A stretch of DNA of 64,000 nt from Salirhabdus salicampi (GTDB taxonomy: Bacteria > Bacillota > Bacilli > Bacillales > Alkalibacillaceae): positions 119,867 to 183,866 of the forward strand of contig NZ_JANBWE010000005.1 in assembly GCF_024259515.1 (NCBI RefSeq), written 5' to 3'. The number at the start of each line of letters is the position of its first letter. Within the stretch, counting starts at the first letter, position 1. This document shows positions 42,102 to 52,104 of this stretch, in pieces. A program made the translations under genes and the position numbers. A model generated the notes under the pieces. It was not told where the DNA came from. It did not search any database and worked only from the letters and a program-made list of their open reading frames with translations.

Positions 42102-45100
42102 TTATTCAGTAGAAATAGAAGGATCTGCTTGGATTTTTTCTGGTACGACTTGTAGGAAATGTTTATTTAAATCCTGTAGTAAAGCTTCTAATTCTTGTGC
42201 TTCTTCTGCTTGATCTGATTCTTTTAACTGTTCAATATAGATAGATAGTAATTCTTCGACATCTTTATGTCCAGTTTCATTTAGTGGCTCAATGGAAACT
42301 TTGGCACCTTTTGCGATACGCTTCTGTAACGCTTCCTCAGTTAAGCCCATTTCCGGCTGATGACGTAAATAGACAACCCCACCAGTCATCCCTGCGCAAA
42401 TCCAAGGACCTGGGTCACCTAGAACTAATCCGCGACCATTCGTCATATATTCGAACGCGAATCCTTTAATGCTCGCATAGCAACCGATATTACCATCGTG
42501 TTGAGCATTGATAGGTGACTTAAGCTGTTGGCCGATAATTAAATCTGCACCAGATAAACGAATTCCAGCTCGGGAATCAGCTTGCCCTTGAACGAGAAGG
42601 GTACCTTTTTGGGCGCCGTAACCGAACCCTTTACCGACAGATCCGTTAATAAAGGTCTTGTTTTTCCCTTTAGATTTCGTAATGAACAGCTTCCCGCCGT
42701 ATGCAGTTTTTCCGACACCATCTTGGGCACCACCGTTAACAGTAGATTGAATGCCTTCTGTAATGTACGCACCGAAACCGTTCCCTACAATTGAACCTTG
42801 TTTGTAATGTAACAGGGTTGGTTCCATTGTTTGATAAGAACCATCTAGTCGTCCCCGTACGCGAGCACAAGACACGCGGCTTCCGAGGTTTCGTTGGCTG
42901 CTCGTAACGGCAGAGAATGTACGCGAATGAAGCAGTGTTTGCTCGTCTTCGTCTAAATAATTTTCCGCTCCTACTGCAACAGCAAGTTTGCGTTCTTGCT
43001 GGGCTTCTTGGACACGATAAGCATCCATTTCTTCTACTTCTAATGGCGTTAATAATGGTGTTAAATCCATGCACTCCTTACCTGTCGATTGCTCAAGAAG
43101 ATCGGAACGTCCAACAACCTCTTGTAAACTTGAGTAACCGAGATCAGCAATAAGCTGTTGCAGCTCTTTTCCGAATGCTTGGAACAGGTTCACAAGACCG
43201 GATACGGAAGGTTCGTATTGTCTTGGTACGAATCGTCGAAGGCCATGATCTTTCGCTTGGGCTTCAGAGTCAATTTGGGTAGCAATGCCGACGTGACATG
43301 TATCTAAGTGGCAGCCACGGCAAGCTGTACAACCTACAGCAATCATTGACAACGTACCGAAACCAACTCGGTTTGCTCCGAGTAAAACAACTTTTAACAC
43401 ATCTTTTACACTACGCAAACCACCATCACACCATATTTCAACTTTATGACGTAGACCTGCTTCCATTAATGCGTTATGAGCGGCTTTTACTCCAATTTCA
43501 GCTGGAAGACCAACGTGTTGTAACGCATGAACTCTTGCTGCACCAGTACCGCCATCAAATCCACTTAAGTTAATGTAGTCAGCACCAGCCTTCGCAATAC
43601 CGACAGCGATTGTTCCAATATTCGGTACGATTGGTACTTTTACTGCTACTTTTGCTTCGTCATTGGCAGTTTTTAGTTCAGATATCATTTGGGCAAGGTC
43701 TTCGATTGAATAAATGTCATGGTTGTTTGATGGTGAAATTAAGTCTGAGCCGACTGTCGCATTACGTGCTTCAGCGATTTTTTCGGTTACTTTGGAACCA
43801 GGTAAGTGACCACCTTCACCAGGCTTAGCCCCTTGACCAATTTTAATTTCTAATAGATTAGAAGAATTGAGAAGTTCAGCATTTACTCCGAAGCGTCCAG
43901 AGGCAATTTGTTGGCCTCGTGTTTTCGGATATTTGCCGAGCATATCTTTAATTTCTCCACCTTCACCATTAATAGAAATCATGTTCAAACGATCAGCAGC
44001 TTCAGCATACGAACGGAATGCTGTTTCGTTTTGGGAACCGAATGACATCGATGAAATGATGAATGGCAGGTCGTGCTCACCCATCGTAATGTTGACGTCA
44101 CTAGCTTCCTTCCCTTTCCCACTCGATTTAAATGATGTTAAATGACGAATGGAAATCGGGTTATCCTCTTCAATTTTCGTAAGCTTCTCCTCTAAAGGAT
44201 CGTAAGAACCTCCTCTAGCAATATCACCAATCGCTTTCCAAATACGCGGAAGCACATGGAAGCTTCGGGTCGGTTTTGCTTTTTCATCATGGAAATCCAA
44301 TCGACGCTTCTCGGCATCTTCTTTTAAAGCATCCCAGTTGTACGTAACCGTTTCAGCGCCGAGGAAATTTACAATACGTAAAATGTCAGCAAACGGCTCG
44401 TATAAACCGATAGACGAGAAGAGACGAGCATATCCTCTTAATTCATGAATTCCAATAGTAGAAATGACTTTCTCTAATCCTTTATTTATCGCATTATATA
44501 AATTAAATGTTGGATCATCTTCGTCACTTGCTACTGTAGCAAACATTAAATATGGATTAATTGCGTCGGCACCTAGTCCGTAAACCGTAATAATGTCATG
44601 TAATGAACGGATAGCAGCTGATTTTAAGATGATGGAGCTGCTTCTTCTTAAGTGATGCTCCCGTAAATGTTGATCAAGTTTTGATACGACCAAATGGGGA
44701 TCCAGCCATAAATGTCCTTCTTGATGAGCTAACCGGTCATCTAAAACGACTAACTCTTTCCCTTCCGCAACTGCTTCTTCGGCGCTAATCGCGATGCGGT
44801 TTAATGCTTGGTCAACCGACTCATCATCCTTACAAGTCATCGACAGCTCGACTAACTTATCCTCATTCCGGAAATAGTCTAATACTTGCTCATATGAAGG
44901 TTGTTGTTCCGCTTTGCGAACAGAAAGAGCTCGAATGCCTTCCACTAAAATTGGCGATGATAACTCCAATGTTAGAGGAGCTTCATCATGGCCAAACAGG
45001 GAAGGACGTTTTCCTAATACTGTTCTCGTTGAAAAATGTTCTGCTTCCCGGTCACGGTCGATTGCAGGATTCGTAACAACGGCTACGCTTTCCTTTAAGT

Positions 45101-46577
45101 AATCAGCAATGTTTTTTCTCCCATTTTGTAACGCTGCTAACGGTACGTCATGACCTAAAGAGCGAATCGGTTCTGCGCCTTTTTCCGCCATTTGTTCTAA
45201 TAGCTGTACTTGTTCACGATCCCACCCGTTTGCAGAGTACCAGCCATTATGAACATTTTGAATGGTTGGGTGAGGGTTGGATTCCGCTAGCTTTTGTGGC
45301 TGTAATCTCGTATTGAACTCCTCAAAAGATAAACGTTTCTTCAACCGGTTAAAGACTGTTTCTTGATATTGAAAATGATCAAATAATTGTAACAAACCGT
45401 CTTCATCATATTTCACCCCTACTTTTTCCCCCGGGGATAGCGGCTTCGGTTCATTTACGTATTGCTCGTTTGGCATAATGCCAGGCTCACTAGAGAAGAG
45501 GTAAGCATCTTCTGTTTCCAGTTGCCATAATGGACGGAGTCCTAATGAATCTAAGCTGAAGGCAGCTTCGTCACGGTAACGTGAGATAATTCCCGCAGGA
45601 CCTTGGGCGAAGTGGCCCCATGCTTCCCGAATGTACGTATACATATCTTGTAAATGTTCTGGATAACGATTAATTTCGTTCACAATTGGCGGGAACATAA
45701 TGTCTAATGCTTCAAATAGGCTGAGATTATGTTTGTTAATGAATGTATCTAATGTACGGTTTACATCCTGTGAGTCACTCCCGCCATTCGTCAACGGTAC
45801 GCCTACCATTTCCGCTTCATCCCGTAGTTTCGCAATTGTATTAATTTCTCCATTATGTCCTAAAACGCTGAAAGGTTGCACACGGAAGAAGTTTGTTTTC
45901 GTATTGGTAGAATAACGGTTATGTCCTAATGTCATACTTGATGCCATATTAGGACTCTTTAAATCAACATAGTACTCTTGTAGTTGGTCTGCAGCACCCA
46001 TCATTTTATAAACAACGTGATGGGAAGATAGTGATGCGACGTGTACATTTTCGTTTTTCTCAATTTCAATCGTTAAGTTAAATAAGACTTGTTCGAGATT
46101 TTCCATTGGTTGTTCTGGTAATAAGGCAAATTGCCAAAATATCGGTTCTTCTTTTTTGGCAATGGGTCCTAATGCTTCACTGTTTGTTACTTCGTTTGTT
46201 TCATAAATAATTGAAAGTTGTTGGTCTTGTATAGTATTTCGAATAGTGGATTGGATGTTTGCGGAATCGTGTGTGTGATTAATCATAATGTGACCTACTG
46301 CGAATTGAGGATCATACGCTAATGCTCGATTTTGATTAGCCAAGTTTAATTTCATTTCCCATAGTTTTCTAGGAATATCAATGTGTATCCCTACCCCGTC
46401 ACCTTCCTCGTTCACAAAACCTGCCCGGTGATTCATGGTAACTAGTGCGTCAATTACTCGTTGAATGTTGTCATTTGTGGGCCTATTTTCTTTTTGTATA
46501 CTAGACACGATTCCACATGCATCATGTTCATGCTTGTGGTAATCACGAAAAAGACTTGGTTTCCATTTTTCATTCAT
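42102..46577 (-). CDS. gltB: glutamate synthase large subunit
   Basis: 1491 residues. N-terminal glutaminase (Ntn) domain: D-A-C-G-I-V with Cys21 exposed after propeptide removal; H-N-G-E-I-N-T-I in the glutaminase. FMN/synthase domain with G-E-G-G-E, K-I-G-Q-G-A-K-P-G-E-G-G and L-S-G-F-D-G-G-T-G-A; 3Fe-4S site C-x5-C-x4-C in C-T-A-C-R-G-C-H-L-D-T-C; C-terminal GXGXG solenoid (V-N-G-G-A-Q-D-G-V-G). Transfers glutamine amide N to 2-oxoglutarate. No small subunit gene is adjacent. Start: SD AAGGAGG lies about 25 nt before the ATG, with a GGCC-acacaaa-GGCC hairpin in between; an ATG 4 nt upstream hits TGA at codon 4. Confidence 0.93.
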   Translation of the reverse strand: MNEKWKPSLFRDYHKHEHDACGIVSSIQKENRPTNDNIQRVIDALVTMNHRAGFVNEEGDGVGIHIDIPRKLWEMKLNLANQNRALAYDPQFAVGHIMINHTHDSANIQSTIRNTIQDQQLSIIYETNEVTNSEALGPIAKKEEPIFWQFALLPEQPMENLEQVLFNLTIEIEKNENVHVASLSSHHVVYKMMGAADQLQEYYVDLKSPNMASSMTLGHNRYSTNTKTNFFRVQPFSVLGHNGEINTIAKLRDEAEMVGVPLTNGGSDSQDVNRTLDTFINKHNLSLFEALDIMFPPIVNEINRYPEHLQDMYTYIREAWGHFAQGPAGIISRYRDEAAFSLDSLGLRPLWQLETEDAYLFSSEPGIMPNEQYVNEPKPLSPGEKVGVKYDEDGLLQLFDHFQYQETVFNRLKKRLSFEEFNTRLQPQKLAESNPHPTIQNVHNGWYSANGWDREQVQLLEQMAEKGAEPIRSLGHDVPLAALQNGRKNIADYLKESVAVVTNPAIDRDREAEHFSTRTVLGKRPSLFGHDEAPLTLELSSPILVEGIRALSVRKAEQQPSYEQVLDYFRNEDKLVELSMTCKDDESVDQALNRIAISAEEAVAEGKELVVLDDRLAHQEGHLWLDPHLVVSKLDQHLREHHLRRSSSIILKSAAIRSLHDIITVYGLGADAINPYLMFATVASDEDDPTFNLYNAINKGLEKVISTIGIHELRGYARLFSSIGLYEPFADILRIVNFLGAETVTYNWDALKEDAEKRRLDFHDEKAKPTRSFHVLPRIWKAIGDIARGGSYDPLEEKLTKIEEDNPISIRHLTSFKSSGKGKEASDVNITMGEHDLPFIISSMSFGSQNETAFRSYAEAADRLNMISINGEGGEIKDMLGKYPKTRGQQIASGRFGVNAELLNSSNLLEIKIGQGAKPGEGGHLPGSKVTEKIAEARNATVGSDLISPSNNHDIYSIEDLAQMISELKTANDEAKVAVKVPIVPNIGTIAVGIAKAGADYINLSGFDGGTGAARVHALQHVGLPAEIGVKAAHNALMEAGLRHKVEIWCDGGLRSVKDVLKVVLLGANRVGFGTLSMIAVGCTACRGCHLDTCHVGIATQIDSEAQAKDHGLRRFVPRQYEPSVSGLVNLFQAFGKELQQLIADLGYSSLQEVVGRSDLLEQSTGKECMDLTPLLTPLEVEEMDAYRVQEAQQERKLAVAVGAENYLDEDEQTLLHSRTFSAVTSSQRNLGSRVSCARVRGRLDGSYQTMEPTLLHYKQGSIVGNGFGAYITEGIQSTVNGGAQDGVGKTAYGGKLFITKSKGKNKTFINGSVGKGFGYGAQKGTLLVQGQADSRAGIRLSGADLIIGQQLKSPINAQHDGNIGCYASIKGFAFEYMTNGRGLVLGDPGPWICAGMTGGVVYLRHQPEMGLTEEALQKRIAKGAKVSIEPLNETGHKDVEELLSIYIEQLKESDQAEEAQELEALLQDLNKHFLQVVPEKIQADPSISTE

Positions 46578-46651
46578 TCATGTCGGCCTTTGTGTGGCCT
46601 TCACCTCCTTGATGGTAAGAAAATTATGGTATTACGTTTAGGGAAAATAAT

Positions 46652-46679
46652 AGCTTTTGCACAAAGCTATGCAAAAGCT
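46652..46679. promoter_or_regulatory. inverted repeat upstream of gltB
   Basis: AGCTTTTGC and its exact complement GCAAAAGCT, separated by ACAAAGCTAT, 75 nt upstream of the gltB start. Likely operator for a dimeric regulator; it does not match the GltC box known from B. subtilis (ATCTC-N5-GAGAT). Regulator unknown. Confidence 0.5.
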
Positions 46680-46863
46680 GTGGGAAAATAAAAAAAGAAG
46701 GTAATACGGGTCAAAGTTTTCAGAATTATTTTTATATTATCACAGTATATTATTGAAATCAATTAAATATTCAAAAAAATGAATGAAGTATCAAAGGGAA
46801 AATGGGATTTAAAAAGTTTCGATTCGTTGCAAGTGTTGATAGTAAGCGCTTTCATAATTTTCG

Positions 46864-46898
46864 TAAAAAAACCTCTATCCGGATTACGAGGATAGAGG
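46864..46898 (-). terminator. terminator of the aminomutase gene
   Basis: ACCTCTATCC / GGATAGAGGT, 10-bp stem with a 9-nt loop, followed by seven U on the minus strand, 18 nt past the stop. Confidence 0.9.
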
Positions 46899-46915
46899 TG
46901 CATAAATTTTGTATA

Positions 46916-48211
46916 TTAGTGATTCGACATTTTTTGAAATGTGCGATCCACAGCTTGTATCGTCGTCTTAATATCTTCTTCCGTATGGGCAATAGTTAAA
47001 AACCACGCTTCATATTTCGACGGTGCTAGATTGATTCTTTCTTGTAGCATATGTTTGAAAAATGTGGCAAACATTTTCCCGTCCGTATTTTCGGCTTGCT
47101 CGTAATTTTCAACCGTTTCGGTCGTAAAGTAAACAGTAAGAGCACCTTTTAAGCGGTTAATGGTCAACGGAATTTGGTGCTGTTTAGCTGAAGCTAAAAT
47201 TCCTTCCTCCAGTTGTGCCCCTAATTTATCGAGCTTTTCATAAACACCTTCTTCTTTTAACACTTCTAAACAAGCAATTCCAGCTGATATAGAAGCTGGA
47301 TTTCCAGCCATCGTACCTGCCTGATAGGCAGGACCTAATGGTGCAACTTGTTCCATAATATCAATGCGACCACCGTATGCACCGATCGGTAAGCCACCGC
47401 CGATAATTTTCCCTAATGCCGTCATGTCAGGTTCGATATTTAATAGTTGTTGAGCGCTTCCGTATGTGAAACGGAATGCCGTGATGACTTCGTCGAAAAT
47501 AAGTAAAGAGCCTGCATCCCGAGTGATAGATTGAACCTCTTCTAAAAATCCGTCTTTCGGCTCAACGATACCGAAGTTTCCTACAATCGGTTCCACTAAT
47601 ACAGCTGCCACTTCGTCTCCCCATTTTTCCATTGCTTCCTTAAATGGTTCAATTTCATTGAATGGTACGGTAATAACTTCTTGAGCGATAGATTTAGGGA
47701 CACCAGCAGAGTCAGGGGTACCTAAGGTAGATGGTCCAGATCCTGCAGCAACGAGTACTAGGTCAGAATGTCCGTGATAACATCCGGCGAACTTAATGAT
47801 TTTCGTACGGTTGGTGTAAGCACGTGCTACCCGAATCGTCGTCATAACCGCTTCTGTTCCAGAGTTGACGAACCGAACCTTTTCCATGGAAGGAATCGCT
47901 TCTTTTAACATTTTCGCAAATTTGTTTTCTAATACAGTCGGTGTTCCGTATAACACCCCGTTTTCTGCACTATGACAAATTGCTTTCGTAATGTGTGGGT
48001 GTGCATGGCCAGTAATAATAGGACCGTATGCTCCTAAGTAATCGATATACTTGTTTCCGTCTACATCCCAAAAGTGGGCCCCTTGTGCTTTTTCCATAAA
48101 CACAGGTGTGCCACCACCTACACCTTTGAAAGAGCGGGAAGGTGAGTTAACCCCGCCAACAATATGTTCTTGCGCTTCTATGTATAACTGTTCAGATTTT
48201 GAAAAGTCCAT
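46916..48211 (-). CDS. gsaB: glutamate-1-semialdehyde 2,1-aminomutase
   Basis: 431-432 residues, PLP enzyme (class III aminotransferase fold) that makes 5-aminolevulinate for tetrapyrroles. [12 protein letters not shown] at the N-terminus, [20 protein letters not shown] and the PLP lysine in [12 protein letters not shown]. Two adjacent ATGs; 48211 has better GGAGG spacing than 48214. Gene order next to ygaE and upstream of bcp/perR matches B. subtilis gsaB, a second aminomutase beside hemL elsewhere. Confidence 0.93.
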   Translation of the reverse strand: MDFSKSEQLYIEAQEHIVGGVNSPSRSFKGVGGGTPVFMEKAQGAHFWDVDGNKYIDYLGAYGPIITGHAHPHITKAICHSAENGVLYGTPTVLENKFAKMLKEAIPSMEKVRFVNSGTEAVMTTIRVARAYTNRTKIIKFAGCYHGHSDLVLVAAGSGPSTLGTPDSAGVPKSIAQEVITVPFNEIEPFKEAMEKWGDEVAAVLVEPIVGNFGIVEPKDGFLEEVQSITRDAGSLLIFDEVITAFRFTYGSAQQLLNIEPDMTALGKIIGGGLPIGAYGGRIDIMEQVAPLGPAYQAGTMAGNPASISAGIACLEVLKEEGVYEKLDKLGAQLEEGILASAKQHQIPLTINRLKGALTVYFTTETVENYEQAENTDGKMFATFFKHMLQERINLAPSKYEAWFLTIAHTEEDIKTTIQAVDRTFQKMSNH

Positions 48212-48318
48212 CATTCTACCTCCAATTCATAATCAACCTTCCGTTATTTTAGCACAATGTTTCTAGCATGATAATTGTGAGAAAAGTACAACATAAAACC
48301 AACGGAGGTGAGCACCTA

Positions 48319-49023
48319 ATGCAATGGATGCAGTTTTATTTACTTGATCAAGTCGTGATCTTTATAGTCGGGTATATCATTTTTCGCATAATCGGAAAAA
48401 AAGCAGTACAACAAATGACAGCCTTCGACTTATTCTTTGTCATTTTAATTGGGGCAAACCTTTTACTCGGTAAATATAACGGGGAACTTTGGACTAGTGT
48501 TTTCACTAGTTTTATCTTTGCTCTACTATATAAAGGATTTTCCTACTTACTGTTACATCAGATTTGCCGTTGGTTTCTCGTACCCGCTCCGGTTGTATTA
48601 ATTCGTAACGGGCGTATAAATATGAAAGGATTAAAACAAGCAAAGATGTCTATAAAACAGTTATTAGGGAAAATTCGGGAAAAAGGGTACTCAAAAATTC
48701 CTGAAATCGAATTAGCGATGATGGAGGAAGATGGGGCTATAAGTGTAATCCCGATAAAGAAAACAAATTCCACATTAAAAGAACATGTGGATCATCACAC
48801 AATCCCGATTCCGGTCGTAATGGACGGAGAAATTTTAGACTTGAATCTGCAATATTTGAACCGGACGAGAGATTGGTTAAATGATCAACTGCAAAAATAT
48901 AATGAAAGTTTAGATACAGTATGCCAAATTAAACTCGCTTTTTTAAATGAGCACGGTGAAGTGGAAGTAGACACGATGAACAAAGTTTTCTTGGAATCAC
49001 CGAACGAAGCAGTACAAGATTAG
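48319..49023 (+). CDS. DUF421/YetF-like membrane protein
   Basis: 234 residues. ATG 48319 with GGAGGTGAG upstream; frame open to 48268 without signal. Three N-terminal membrane helices (L-L-D-Q-V-V-I-F-I-V-G-Y-I-I-F, F-D-L-F-F-V-I-L-I-G-A-N-L-L-L, S-V-F-T-S-F-I-F-A-L-L), with R-I-I-G-K-K-A-V-Q-Q-M-T-A-F-D, the DUF421 hallmark, and a soluble C-terminal beta domain. Related to YetF/YrbG and spore-germination 2Duf-type proteins, which maintain spore membrane properties. Role here unknown. Confidence 0.82.
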   Translation: MQWMQFYLLDQVVIFIVGYIIFRIIGKKAVQQMTAFDLFFVILIGANLLLGKYNGELWTSVFTSFIFALLYKGFSYLLLHQICRWFLVPAPVVLIRNGRINMKGLKQAKMSIKQLLGKIREKGYSKIPEIELAMMEEDGAISVIPIKKTNSTLKEHVDHHTIPIPVVMDGEILDLNLQYLNRTRDWLNDQLQKYNESLDTVCQIKLAFLNEHGEVEVDTMNKVFLESPNEAVQD

Positions 49024-49111
49024 TCTCCTTATTCCTTAGCTAATTATTTGTGTTTAACGAATGAGTTGAATAAACTAGTCATTAGTGGATAGAAATGCAG
49101 GAGGCTAAATC

Positions 49112-50131
49112 ATGACATCAAAAGATATGATATACGTAAATGATTTAAGGAAGGAATTCAAATCCTACTCAAGTCGTTCAGGTTTAAAAGGAGCATTTCG
49201 AGATTTATTTAACCGTAATTATAAAATTTTACGAGCGGTAGATGATATTTCATTTTCTGTAAAACCAGGAGAAATGGTCGGCTACATTGGAGAAAATGGT
49301 GCAGGTAAGTCAACCTCAATTAAAATGTTAACAGGGATTTTAACCCCTACGAGTGGAGAGGTCGTTGTTAATGGGTACGTCCCACATAAAGAACGGGAAG
49401 AATATGTGCGGTCCATCGGGGTTGTATTTGGACAACGATCCCAATTATGGTGGGATATTGCCGTGCAAGAATCGTTTCGATTGTTGAAAAAAGTGTATAA
49501 AGTATCCGATGAGGCGTATGAAGAACATATGTCTCACGTTATCAATACGTTAGAACTAGGTCCATTAATGGACAAGCCGGTACGAAAATTATCACTCGGT
49601 CAACGGATGCGTTGCGAATTGGCGGCAGCCCTTATTCATAACCCACCATTACTCTTTTTGGACGAGCCTACCATTGGCCTTGATGTGTTAGTAAAAAATA
49701 AAATACGCCAGTTTTTAAAAGAAATAAATGAAAAATACAATACAACCGTGTTGTTAACGACCCATGATATTTCAGACATTGAAGCGTTATGTGAACGTGT
49801 CGTCATGTTGGATAAAGGAAAAGTCATCTATGATGGCTTATTAACCGATTTACGTAGCCGTTGGGTGGAAGGGAAAGAAGTAGAATTCCAGTTTGTGAAC
49901 GAAGTGTCAGAACAAGAATTAAAACAATTAGCCAATGGCATCCCGATTTTCTGGCAACAGCAGGACCGAAACAACGTATGGAGTGCGAACGTAGAAGATG
50001 ATGATGAAGTGATTTCAGATGTGATCGCAAGAGTGGTCAACCGCTTTAAAATCAATGATGTCAATGTAAAAGCAATCTCAACAGAAGAGATTATCCGCAA
50101 CATCTATGAAGAGGGTGCTATTCGTGGGTAA
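49112..50131 (+). CDS. ABC-2 type exporter ATPase
   Basis: 339 residues. Walker A G-E-N-G-A-G-K-S near 68, Q-loop F-G-Q-R-S-Q-L-W-W-D, signature L-S-L-G-Q-R-M-R-C, Walker B L-L-F-L-D-E-P-T-I-G-L-D, H-loop T-T-H-D; C-terminal domain (~245-339) as in large ABC-2 ATPases of the YbhF/EcsA-like group. Forms an operon with the two permease genes that follow. The Q-R-S-Q-L-W-W-D motif marks the group with ABC2_membrane_6 partners. Cargo unknown. Confidence 0.9.
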   Translation: MTSKDMIYVNDLRKEFKSYSSRSGLKGAFRDLFNRNYKILRAVDDISFSVKPGEMVGYIGENGAGKSTSIKMLTGILTPTSGEVVVNGYVPHKEREEYVRSIGVVFGQRSQLWWDIAVQESFRLLKKVYKVSDEAYEEHMSHVINTLELGPLMDKPVRKLSLGQRMRCELAAALIHNPPLLFLDEPTIGLDVLVKNKIRQFLKEINEKYNTTVLLTTHDISDIEALCERVVMLDKGKVIYDGLLTDLRSRWVEGKEVEFQFVNEVSEQELKQLANGIPIFWQQQDRNNVWSANVEDDDEVISDVIARVVNRFKINDVNVKAISTEEIIRNIYEEGAIRG

Positions 50132-50915
50132 GTATATAGAGATGATTCGAATTCGTTTTTTGATGATGCTTGCCTACCGAACGAACTATTACACAGGCAT
50201 TATGATTTATACGATTAACATTAGTGCTTACTATTTCCTATGGACGGCCATTTATAGTGGGAAAAGCGATATTGAAGGCTTGTCCGCTACACAAATGGTC
50301 ACATATGTTGCAGTAGCATGGATGGCTAGGGCCTTTTACTTTAACAATATTGATAGGGAAATTGCCCGTGAAATTAAGGAAGGGAAAGTAGCCGTTGAAA
50401 TGATACGTCCTTATAGTTATTTAGGGATGAAGACGATGCAAGGACTTGGAGAAGGGATCTTTCGACTCTTCTTCTTTTCGGTACCAGGGATGTTCATTGT
50501 CGCACTTATCTTTCCGATGTCGTTTTCAACTGAAGTGACAACGTGGCTATGGTTTGCTTTATCAATCGTATTCAGCTTTATCGTCAATACTCAAATTAAC
50601 TTAGTGACAGGTGTGTTAACGTTTTTCTTCTTTAACAATGACGGAATCATTCGGGCGAAGCGGGTCATAATTGATTTATTTTCCGGCTTATTATTGCCAA
50701 TTAGTTTTTACCCGTTATGGGCACAGGACATCATGGCATTTTTCCCATTCCAAGCAATTAGTTATATCCCAAGTATGATTTTTACAGGAGGATTTTCAGG
50801 AGACGCTATTTACAATGCAATCTTGTTTCAAATGATGTGGTCATTCATTCTGCTTATTCCAATTATGCTTTTATGGCAACTTGCTAAGAAGCAACTTATT
50901 GTGCAAGGAGGTTAA
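50124..50915 (+). CDS. ABC-2 type permease (first subunit)
   Basis: 263 residues, six membrane helices, ABC2_membrane_6 family. GTG 50124 was preferred because GAGGGTG lies 6 nt upstream; the ATG at 50106 has no ribosome site. It overlaps the end of the ATPase gene by 8 nt. The motif Y-R-T-N-Y-Y-T-G-I-M-I-Y-T near the start and E-I-K-E-G-K-V-A-V-E-M-I-R-P-Y are typical of this permease pair. Confidence 0.87.
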   Translation: MGKYIEMIRIRFLMMLAYRTNYYTGIMIYTINISAYYFLWTAIYSGKSDIEGLSATQMVTYVAVAWMARAFYFNNIDREIAREIKEGKVAVEMIRPYSYLGMKTMQGLGEGIFRLFFFSVPGMFIVALIFPMSFSTEVTTWLWFALSIVFSFIVNTQINLVTGVLTFFFFNNDGIIRAKRVIIDLFSGLLLPISFYPLWAQDIMAFFPFQAISYIPSMIFTGGFSGDAIYNAILFQMMWSFILLIPIMLLWQLAKKQLIVQGG

Positions 50916-50918
50916 TCG

Positions 50919-51704
50919 ATGTTTTATGTACAAATGTTCCTCCAATATTTTTCCCAATATATGAAAACACGCTTGCAATATCGTACCGATTTAGTCGTCG
51001 AATTTTTATCTGACCTCCTTTTCCAAGCCGTTAATTTAGTATTTATTCTTGTCGTGTTCGGGCATACCCAGCTGTTAAGCGGATGGAATCGAGAAGAAAT
51101 TATTTTCATTTACGGATTTTTCCTCGTTCCGTTTGCGATATTTTCCGCCTTCTTTAACATTTGGGACTTTAACGAACGTTACATTATACAAGGTGAGATG
51201 GACCGAATTTTAACGAGACCGATACATAGCTTATTCCAAGTGATTTTAGAACGGATGGAGTTAGAATCGCTGTTCGGGATGATTACAGGAATAGCCGTTA
51301 TGATTTATGCGGGCTCACGATTAGATTTATCGTTATCTTGGTATGATCCTATTTTGTTTATTCTTATGGTAATGGGTGGAGCCCTCGTATACGGTGCCAT
51401 TTTCATTATGCTGGCAAGTATCGGCTTCTGGTCAGATGCGAAGACTGCGATTATGCCGATGATGTATAATATCGGGAACTACGGACGTTATCCAGTAGAC
51501 ATTTACAACCAAGTAATCCGTTACGTCTTAACGTGGATTTTACCGTTCGCCTTTGTCGGGGTTTATCCGTCGGCATACTTTTTAGGGAGGGAAGAATGGT
51601 ACGGCTATGCTTTCGCCACACCATTTATTGGATTAGCCTTTTTTACTCTTGCCGTTATATTATGGAACTTAGGGGTAAAACGATACCGGGGAGCAGGCAA
51701 TTAA
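50919..51704 (+). CDS. ABC-2 type permease (second subunit)
   Basis: 261 residues, six membrane helices, ABC2_membrane_6 family. E-M-D-R-I-L-T-R-P-I-H-S-L-F-Q is the paired motif of the first subunit's E-I-K-E-G-K region. GGAGG ends 5 nt before ATG, overlapping the upstream stop. Together with the ATPase and first permease it forms a heterodimeric exporter, perhaps for a lipid, toxin or drug. Confidence 0.87.
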   Translation: MFYVQMFLQYFSQYMKTRLQYRTDLVVEFLSDLLFQAVNLVFILVVFGHTQLLSGWNREEIIFIYGFFLVPFAIFSAFFNIWDFNERYIIQGEMDRILTRPIHSLFQVILERMELESLFGMITGIAVMIYAGSRLDLSLSWYDPILFILMVMGGALVYGAIFIMLASIGFWSDAKTAIMPMMYNIGNYGRYPVDIYNQVIRYVLTWILPFAFVGVYPSAYFLGREEWYGYAFATPFIGLAFFTLAVILWNLGVKRYRGAGN

Positions 51705-51794
51705 TAAGTAGTAGATTTTTCACGAAATTGTGACCGATTAGATATTGACAAAACAGGTCGTTAGGCAATATTATATTAGTAATCATTAATTGAA

Positions 51795-52075
51795 CGACAT
51801 TAGGCGTTGAAGAAGAAGAGTAATTATTACGGAAGCTGCAGAGAGCCGATGGTAGGTGCGAATCGGTGCGGAAGTAGTAATGAATGGACTTCTGAGCCTC
51901 CAAACCGAACTCTCATATGGAGATAGTAGGCTTTGGCGAATGGTCTCATCGTTACAAGAGACAGGTATTAAAGGGGAGGCCCCTTTGATGCTGTTGAGTG
52001 AACTGCTTGCAAGGCAGTTAATGAAGGTGGTACCACGGGTTCCTCGTCCTTTGGATGAGGAACCCTTTTTGTATT
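51795..52075 (+). promoter_or_regulatory. T-box riboswitch 1 of the trp operon (Trp specifier)
   Basis: Stem I contains GAAGAAGAGTAATT ... AGTAATGAA-TGG-ACTTC, with TGG as specifier codon. The T-box core AAGGTGGTACCACGG is at 52024-52038, and the terminator GGGTTCCTC / GAGGAACCC with T-run at 52037-52070. Uncharged tRNA-Trp would pair with TGG and the T-box bulge and prevent termination. Confidence 0.88.
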
Positions 52076-52104
52076 TTTTAGAGAGAGTGTTTAGCGTAGA
52101 GAAA

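Noticed and set aside
42539..45915. Several long plus- and minus-strand ORFs inside gltB
   Set aside because: They are shadow frames of a long conserved gene; none has a ribosome site or recognisable domain.
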